From positions 132,324,001-132,388,000 of the forward strand of contig NC_092341.1 in NCBI RefSeq assembly GCF_046630445.1: a stretch of 64,000 bases of DNA, written 5' to 3'. Under the pieces are notes generated by a model, which saw only the letters and a program-made list of their open reading frames with translations, ran no database searches and had not been told where the DNA came from. Position numbers and translations under genes: made by a program. Positions 59,869 through 64,000 of the stretch are shown here, piece after piece. Each line of letters begins with the position of its first letter. Position 1 is the stretch's first letter. Source of the stretch: Rutidosis leptorrhynchoides. Taxonomy: Eukaryota > Streptophyta > Magnoliopsida > Asterales > Asteraceae.

Positions 59869-60923
59869 AAATCAGAGGGTTTATTTATGCGGTATCGTTA
59901 GGTCACAATGTGTCGATACGAACTTATCAACAGAGTTTTAAATTTATATTTTGCGGGGCCTAAATTTTATTATTCCTTCCAATGGGTTAACAAGGGCAAA
60001 TATGACCTAGGGTCATTCCTTGGGCTGTCAAATTTGAAATGGAGCTTATTCAGATAATTTAGTAATTAAGATTGGGTTTGTACACAATTTAGTATCCAAG
60101 ACTAGTGGCCAGGTACACCTTTAGCGGAGAGGCAGGATCCTTTTGGTCCCAATAAATTGGCGAATGTTCGAAAAATACAACAACCAAGTATAATCGGTTT
60201 ACTCTAGGCACCACTTTTATCCAGAATATCAAATTGTGTAAAGGCTATAGTTGGGTTGATTTGATTTATAATTGTATTTAAAATATCAAAGCAATATAAT
60301 TAAAATAAGCTAACTAGCATGCAACAACTAAGTATAGAGAATACGTGGCTCACCATAATTTAAGATAATGTTGTGTCGGGATGATTACGATGCACTCATT
60401 TGATAGATATACCTTGGTGTAAACACTAGATTCCCTACTAATTGATTTCTCGATTAGCATGTCACGAGGAACAACGCTATGGTGATTCTGATTGGATGGA
60501 CTATGCTCAACTCCCGACGCTTATCTGGTTTAAGGATAAAAGCGACCCATCTTGGATGCCATGCATACCTTAGGCGCACGAATAAAGTAGCATAGCCATA
60601 TGTATAATATCCAACCTTTCTTAACACCTTAGTATATCACCCAAGTGAGTGGTTATGATTTTGTGTTTTGAATTCCTATCTGTCAATGATTTGGTAAAAT
60701 CTAAGGGTTTGCACACAAATTAGAACTTCTGATAGTTCTCAGTCATCCTTAAAGATTTATAAGCCTAGTTTGTATTATAATGCGTTAAATTTCCATTTAT
60801 GATTTAAACCAGTCCTTACTTAAATCTACCCAATAAATCACTTAGTTATCCACCATGTACTACACTTATAGTGGTTCCATATCTTCTAACTTTGACCATG
60901 CTCAAGTGGTTCTATAGTACATC
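59869..60923. other. unassigned repeat-like noncoding DNA
   Basis: No protein-coding frame recognised. Text such as GGTCCCAATAAATTGG and GCATGCAACAACTAAG is reminiscent of LTR/leader sequences of Athila-type elements, but this is a weak impression. It directly abuts the truncated copia integrase. Confidence 0.3.
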
Positions 60924-61991
60924 TGTAACGCCCCTACTTACAAAGCTCTAATAATAGATATGAAAAGTAACTTAACAATACAAAAGGGCGTTAACCTTAT
61001 TCAAAGTCAAACTATAGTCAAAGCTGAATTAACCAATATTAAACTATAAGTACTTAATATTGAAACAAATCTCTAAGGCAAAGGTGCTAAGTCCACTCTT
61101 CCCTCGATCCCAAATACCGCTGATCACCTGTCGTATAAGAAAGAAAAAAAAAGTAATACGACTGAGCCAAAGCACAGTGAGTGGATATAACAAAGAACGG
61201 ATTATAGTATGACATGCAAAAACTTATTTTGATACAAGTTTTATTATAAAATAGACTTATTTTCAAATTGTACTTATTATCAAAAGGAACTTACTTTCAA
61301 AACGAACTTATTATCAAAAGGAACTTATTTTCAAAACGAACTTATTTTCAAAGCAAAGTACGAATATATATTAATCCACAATACCAACGATATAAATATA
61401 TCAAAGAATAATACAAAACACAAATTTCTTAAAATAATGAACTAAGAATCAATACAAATAGGTAACAAATATCAAAATGAATTCATAGGGTAATTACTCA
61501 CTAATCATTCATATCGGTGACGTTTTGTATGACACTACGATAAACATCCACCGTCAAAATAAAATCATAGGATCGATCCATATGCCTCCTATCACAAATA
61601 TATAATAACAAATACAAAGAGCTCGTACCACCATCGGGTAATCAAAAGGAGATGCCGTAGAAATAACAAAATACACCGTTACGGTCGATGCCACGTTATC
61701 GGTGTCACAATAACGCGCCCATGGGACCTCCATGGATAGGTTATTCTTAGGCAAATTTTAAGAAGCTGTTTAAAACCACTTATAATTACAAATATAAATA
61801 TATTTTTACAAATGATTAAAGGACTTAAAAGAATTAATAAAATGAATAAATAATGGACTTAAAAAAATCTTTAAAAAGAACAAATAAACCGAACCTAAAT
61901 ATTTTAAGTTTGAACAATACTTAAATATTTTATATAAAATGGTATATCATTTTATTATTAAAATCACGTGTCAATCCAATCATTCGGTCTA
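60924..61991 (-). repeat. probable minus-strand LTR fragment
   Basis: Begins TGTAACGCCCC on +, so on minus would end GGGGCGTTACA. On minus it shows chromovirus LTR-like words near 61110-61145 (ACGACAGGTGATCAGCGG). Includes a 17-bp tandem repeat (61270-61354). The right end is not defined. Confidence 0.4.
61270..61354 (+). repeat. 17-bp tandem repeat, five units
   Basis: Units of GAACTTATTNTCAAAAG/C, alternating Cys-type variants TTATCAAAAG and TTTTCAAAAC, from 61270 (first unit incomplete) to 61354. Confidence 0.85.
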
Positions 61992-62543
61992 TGTAACGAC
62001 CCGCACTTTTTCGATCATACTATACTTATAAGATTAATATTTACATAAATTAAACCTTGCCAACATGATAAGCAATCCAAATTGTCGAGACTTATATTTC
62101 CGAAAAGAGTTTTACACAACGTTTGACCGTCTAGTTTGACCGATGATATCACGAACTATACAATATATGATAATTATACGTTTGTGTATATAAATGTATA
62201 TATACATATTTAACATGATTAATAAATGTTTTAATATCTCATTTTGTATTAATAACAACAAGTTATATGTGTATTTTGAAACTACTAACTTAAGTTTTCA
62301 AAACGATAACTATACGTAACGTTATTTGACATAAATACTTAAGACATATAATGTTTATACATATATTGTATAAGTAATGTATTTAATCACTTTTAAGAAC
62401 TTAAATACATAAAATCATATAAGTGTATTCACAAAAGATAGCTATATTTGAATCCTCATTCCATTTTTCACAAAATTTCTATACGTATACCTAGAGTATT
62501 TGTACTCGTATCATACCAAGCTTCTATACGTATTTACTATTGG

Positions 62544-62550
62544 TATATAC
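62544..62550 (+). promoter_or_regulatory. TATA region of the right-end LTR
   Basis: TATATAC in CTATTGGTATATACAC, shared with copies 1 and 2. Confidence 0.5.
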
Positions 62551-63570
62551 ACATCAAATCACCACCTAACCAGCCCTTATTCATGCCTTATGTATAAGGT
62601 AATTACTTTTGAATCATTGCAAGACTAATTACAAAAATACAAACTAAAATTTTGTCATGTTATCCTTAAAGATCACATTTTTAGGAGTATATATGTATCA
62701 TCATTTTTGATTCATTTTTACTTCAATCTCTTAACTAAAAACACACACTCTTTCTTACTCTCTAAACTCCATAACAATCCAGCAAAGTTCCATAAAGATC
62801 TAGCTTCAAAAACCATACTAAAACACCATAAGAAAACCATACAAAAACACTTCAAGAAAACCCTCCAAGAACACCAACTTACTTCCAATCTTTCATCCAC
62901 TTCTATCACCCTTTTGATTCTAGCTTCTTACTCCTCTTTTACAGCAAACTTATCCAAGGAACTTGAGGTAGTAACTATGTTCATAACCTTATTCGATTCA
63001 TATATATATAGCTATCTTATTTTGTGGTACAAAAGTTTAACAACAAGAACATAGTTTGAATGTTTTCAAACTTGTTTGCAAACTAAATAGATCCTTCTAA
63101 CTTAACTTTTAAAATACTTCAAGACCTGTAATATAACTTATGTATATACTAATTTAACAAGGTAAAACTTGGTTTTTCAAAGTATAAGTATTTTTAGAAA
63201 AATGGTCATTAAATGATTTTGTTGTAACAAAAATGTTTAACTTCATATGTTTCACTAATGTTTCACTTATGCCGTATGATTTTGAATACAAACCAAGGTA
63301 TTTACAGTTCATAGTCTTAAAGAAGAACTCGATCCAAGAAGATGGCAATTTGAATCAACGAAAACGGATTTGTAACGAAGAAACTATGACCGAAACAAAA
63401 TTGGTTATCCTAGATCATTTCAACTACGGGATCAATTGGAAAAAAATGATATAAATCACATATTTCTAAGATAACATGATATTTTATATATATGTACTTA
63501 TAATTCAATTTTATATGGTTCAGGATCACCCGTAAACAATACGAGAAGATTAATCATAAGATCCCATGTT

Positions 63571-63640
63571 TGTACGCAACACGTCATTTGACAACACCGG
63601 TACTTTATGTACGCAACACGTCATTTGACAACACCGGTAC
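63571..63640 (+). repeat. 33-bp perfect direct repeat in the right-end LTR
   Basis: Two identical 33-bp units, 63571-63603 and 63608-63640, separated by TTTA. Flanked by inverted arms GATTAATC (63549 and 63651). Confidence 0.9.
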
Positions 63641-64000
63641 CATGGGTCAAGATTAATCTCGACCAACACATATACGATGGGGTTTTATTGATTTCGTTGG
63701 GGGTTTTATTTATTTCATTGCGGGTATATTAAACATCTAAAAATGAACCATTAAAATTGAATTACTAACATCGGACTGCTAACTACGGACTAAGGAATTA
63801 TTCAAAGTATTAAAAGTATAACAAGTATATATTTATAACGTTTGTTTAAAAATGAAAACATATTGATATATTATATATGGATAGGTTCGTGATATCAACC
63901 GGAAGACCGAGTCAAAATATATATATCATCAAGACAAGAGTGAGTATATAGTCCCACTTTTAAACTCTAAATATTTCGGGATGAGAATACATGTATTTTA

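Larger units (their letters stand above)
61992..64000 (+). repeat. LTR of a Tekay-type element related to copies 1/2 (runs off window)
   Basis: Starts TGTAACGACCCGCAC. Collinear with the copy 2 LTR though much diverged: GTTTGACCG, the CTATTGGTATATACAC promoter word (about 62537-62552), AACTTGAGGTAGTAAC (62961), the GTGAGT donor (63940) with ATAGTCCCACTTTTAAA, and GGGATGAGAATACATG at the window end. The right end lies outside. Confidence 0.8.

Overview
The window is plant nuclear DNA, almost certainly an AT-rich, retrotransposon-dense eudicot chromosome arm; Asteraceae is possible but not provable from the sequence. I see no convincing free-standing host gene and no tRNA or rRNA gene. Nearly everything is LTR retrotransposon, stacked as nested insertions whose ends, target-site duplications (TSDs), primer sites and broken gag-pol genes can be read directly.

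Layout. 1-3661: 3' end of a Ty3 chromovirus (Tekay type), pol tail plus a 2.84-kb LTR, lying in a Tat/Athila-type gag fragment (3662-4250). 4351-6301: antisense, intron-containing extra gene (aORF) of a Tat-lineage element, followed on the + strand by its polypurine tract and 3' LTR (6682-7287). 7288-9315: AT-rich, unassigned. 9316-22632: full-length minus-strand Tekay-type element (copy 1). 22659-22852 onward: a Ty1/copia element, split into three pieces by two later insertions: an Athila element (22989-44189, TSD CCAAC) and a second Tekay-type element of the same family as copy 1 (copy 2, 44862-58234, + strand, TSD CCAAC). The Athila 3' LTR is itself split by a third chromovirus, element B (33401-42537, TSD TAACA). 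The copia remnant ends near 59868. 59869-64000 holds unassigned repeat, a probable minus-strand LTR start (60924) and an LTR related to copies 1/2 (61992 to beyond the window).

Most interesting content. Copies 1 and 2 carry two extra genes in the leader between 5' LTR and gag: a repeat-rich acidic protein, and a protein with an N-terminal F-box and a SEL1-like segment like the plant At2g35280/At1g67340 F-box family. Both sit at the same place and order in two independent insertions, so they belong to the element: a retrotransposon family that captured a ubiquitin-ligase adaptor gene. Element B has nine tandem hairpins in each LTR whose stems covary. The Athila LTRs carry six (5') and eight (3') exact AGCCGCC GCC-boxes, several just upstream of the TATA box. 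Every Tekay-type LTR here has a GTGAGT donor, and the three groups seen whole have an AG acceptor about 450-700 bp later, suggesting a conserved leader intron.

All elements look inactive: gag-pol genes carry in-frame stops (mostly CGA to TGA, CAG/CAA to TAG/TAA, TGG to TGA/TAG, as expected from decay of methylated cytosine) and some frameshifts. The Athila reverse transcriptase also has YMDD changed to YMDY.
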